A stretch of 64,000 nt of DNA, taken from the NCBI GenBank assembly GCA_963920665.1, contig OY987265.1, forward strand, positions 40,305,001 through 40,369,000. The letters run 5' to 3'. The notes beneath the pieces are model-generated. The model ran no database searches. It was not told the origin of the DNA and saw only the letters and a program-made list of their open reading frames with translations. Positions 62,955-64,000 of the stretch are shown here, piece by piece; positions within the stretch are counted from its first letter, which is position 1; the number at the start of each line of letters is the position of its first letter. The stretch comes from Straminergon stramineum (lineage: Eukaryota > Streptophyta > Bryopsida > Hypnales > Calliergonaceae). The position numbers and the translations under genes are program-made.

Positions 62955-64000
62955 TCCCTTGCCGAAATCTTCGAGCTCCCAATCGGCAAGCCTAGCGAAA
63001 TCGGGCTTAGACTGACAGAGTCAACAACACACGCCCAATTCCCGAGGCAGGCAGAATCGACAAGTACGCCATGCCGTAGTGTAAGGAATGTTGCATTCCG
63101 GTTGGCAGCAACTATGCCCAACGCGTGGATCCCGATCGACGCACTCCAGACGTGACGGAACACTCGGAATCGGTCACCCTATAAGTTACAAGTACCAGAG
63201 AGTTTCGATGTGAAACGCTCGATGCAGCCGCCGTCGTCGTCTTTACGACTCGGTCTCCCTCGAAAGAAAGCGACCTAACAAGACTGCTCCACGGGCTGAC
63301 GCTTTCGTCCAATGCGATGAGACTCCAAGGCAGCAACAATTATAGTGGCACCCGATCACAGGGCCTGAGAGAGAATCATCGAGCGGGAAAGAACTATCTG
63401 CGTCCATCGATGATTCGCCTCACGACAGCAACAAAACTCTGCAAAGGCTACAGACCGAAAACGCGGGTGGGTGCAAGGCAAAATCAGTAGGAAGAATCGG
63501 TCAAAACCATTTCACTGCAAAAAGCTACTCGACTATCGCTACGAAAGGAATCGACAACCGAAGAAATATTCACTTGGGTTGCTCTTGGCACTGCAACCAT
63601 CAGGGGAAGCATCAGATATGCAAATCTATGCAACCAATTCACGAGAAGAGATCGAACCTGAAAACGGTGGAACCGTCAACAATAGAACTCCCCGAAACGT
63701 GGCCAATTTCGAAAAGTCTCGAGGATCTATTCCACGCACAATCTAACAACGATTTGATCTCGCCCCACTTCCAAAACTCGCCGCTTTGATCTCACGCTGC
63801 AAACGTATTCATTCCCCGCTTTCCAATTCTATATTAGGAATTGAAATCATCAACTACACGGTGATTGTTACACCGTTCTGGTGATCTCAAAGCTCTAGAA
63901 ATAGCTTATCCTCTCCAGAATGGATCTCAATCAGTCCTTTCACAAGCCCGTGAGCCCGCCTGCCTTTAACTTAGATTCGCGACGAACTGAAGGCTCGAAT
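62955..64000. other. Upstream region of the kinase gene
   Basis: GC-richer DNA that probably includes the promoter and 5' UTR. Short open frames here show no domain. No gene is supported up to the window edge. Confidence 0.35.

Noticed and set aside
63471..63789. Small open frames upstream of the kinase gene as genes
   Set aside because: Overlapping short frames with no domain, in the probable promoter region.

Overview
The window is nuclear DNA of a land plant. The evidence is multi-exon genes with GT-AG introns, telo-box promoters on two ribosomal-protein genes, a plant wax-ester-synthase/DGAT gene, an RPW8/NB-ARC-type disease-resistance relic, an eukaryotic tRNA-Arg, and long AT-rich intergenic tracts packed with short inverted-repeat transposons. 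Low gene density and some family features (a large WSD family, the style of the leucine-rich repeats) would suit a bryophyte or other non-seed plant, but the sequence does not settle the species.

Layout. 0.6-6.3 kb: a seven-exon wax ester synthase/diacylglycerol acyltransferase gene (minus strand). 6.4-25 kb: gene-poor DNA with several transposons: short TTAA-flanked elements, a 2.45-kb foldback repeat, a 1.34-kb Mutator-like element with a perfect 9-bp target duplication, and smaller relatives. 25.4-28.2 kb: a broken NB-LRR resistance locus whose NB-ARC and LRR halves lie on opposite strands. 28.2-32 kb: AT-rich, no gene seen. 32.1-33.6 kb: 40S ribosomal protein S28 (plus strand), with an intron directly after the ATG. 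34.6-42.5 kb: a complete 14-exon homologue of TRPC4AP/TRUSS, a CUL4-DDB1 ubiquitin-ligase receptor (minus strand). Its first intron holds a local repeat array and a very clean 247-bp hAT-like MITE. 43.2-50.1 kb: transposon-rich, including three 640-bp TTAA elements, one nested inside a Stowaway-like MITE, and an 81-bp minisatellite. 50.36 kb: tRNA-Arg(CCG). 50.6-51.4 kb: an organellar-type L18 ribosomal protein gene. 53.4-56.3 kb: unrecognised membrane-protein-like reading frames, apparently frameshifted. 58.2-58.9 kb: another TTAA element. 61.0-62.9 kb: a receptor-like cytoplasmic kinase that has lost several catalytic motifs, followed by two decayed copies of its own 3' end.

The genes do not form one pathway. 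Two are translation genes (S28, L18) and share telo-box promoters; the others are separate housekeeping or lineage-expanded genes. The most notable result is transposon biology. At least two families of elements end in TTAA followed by CCC(C)T with matching inverted ends. This is the piggyBac signature, and it recurs about ten times in 64 kb. No transposase is present. I found no CRISPR array, operon or complete autonomous transposon.
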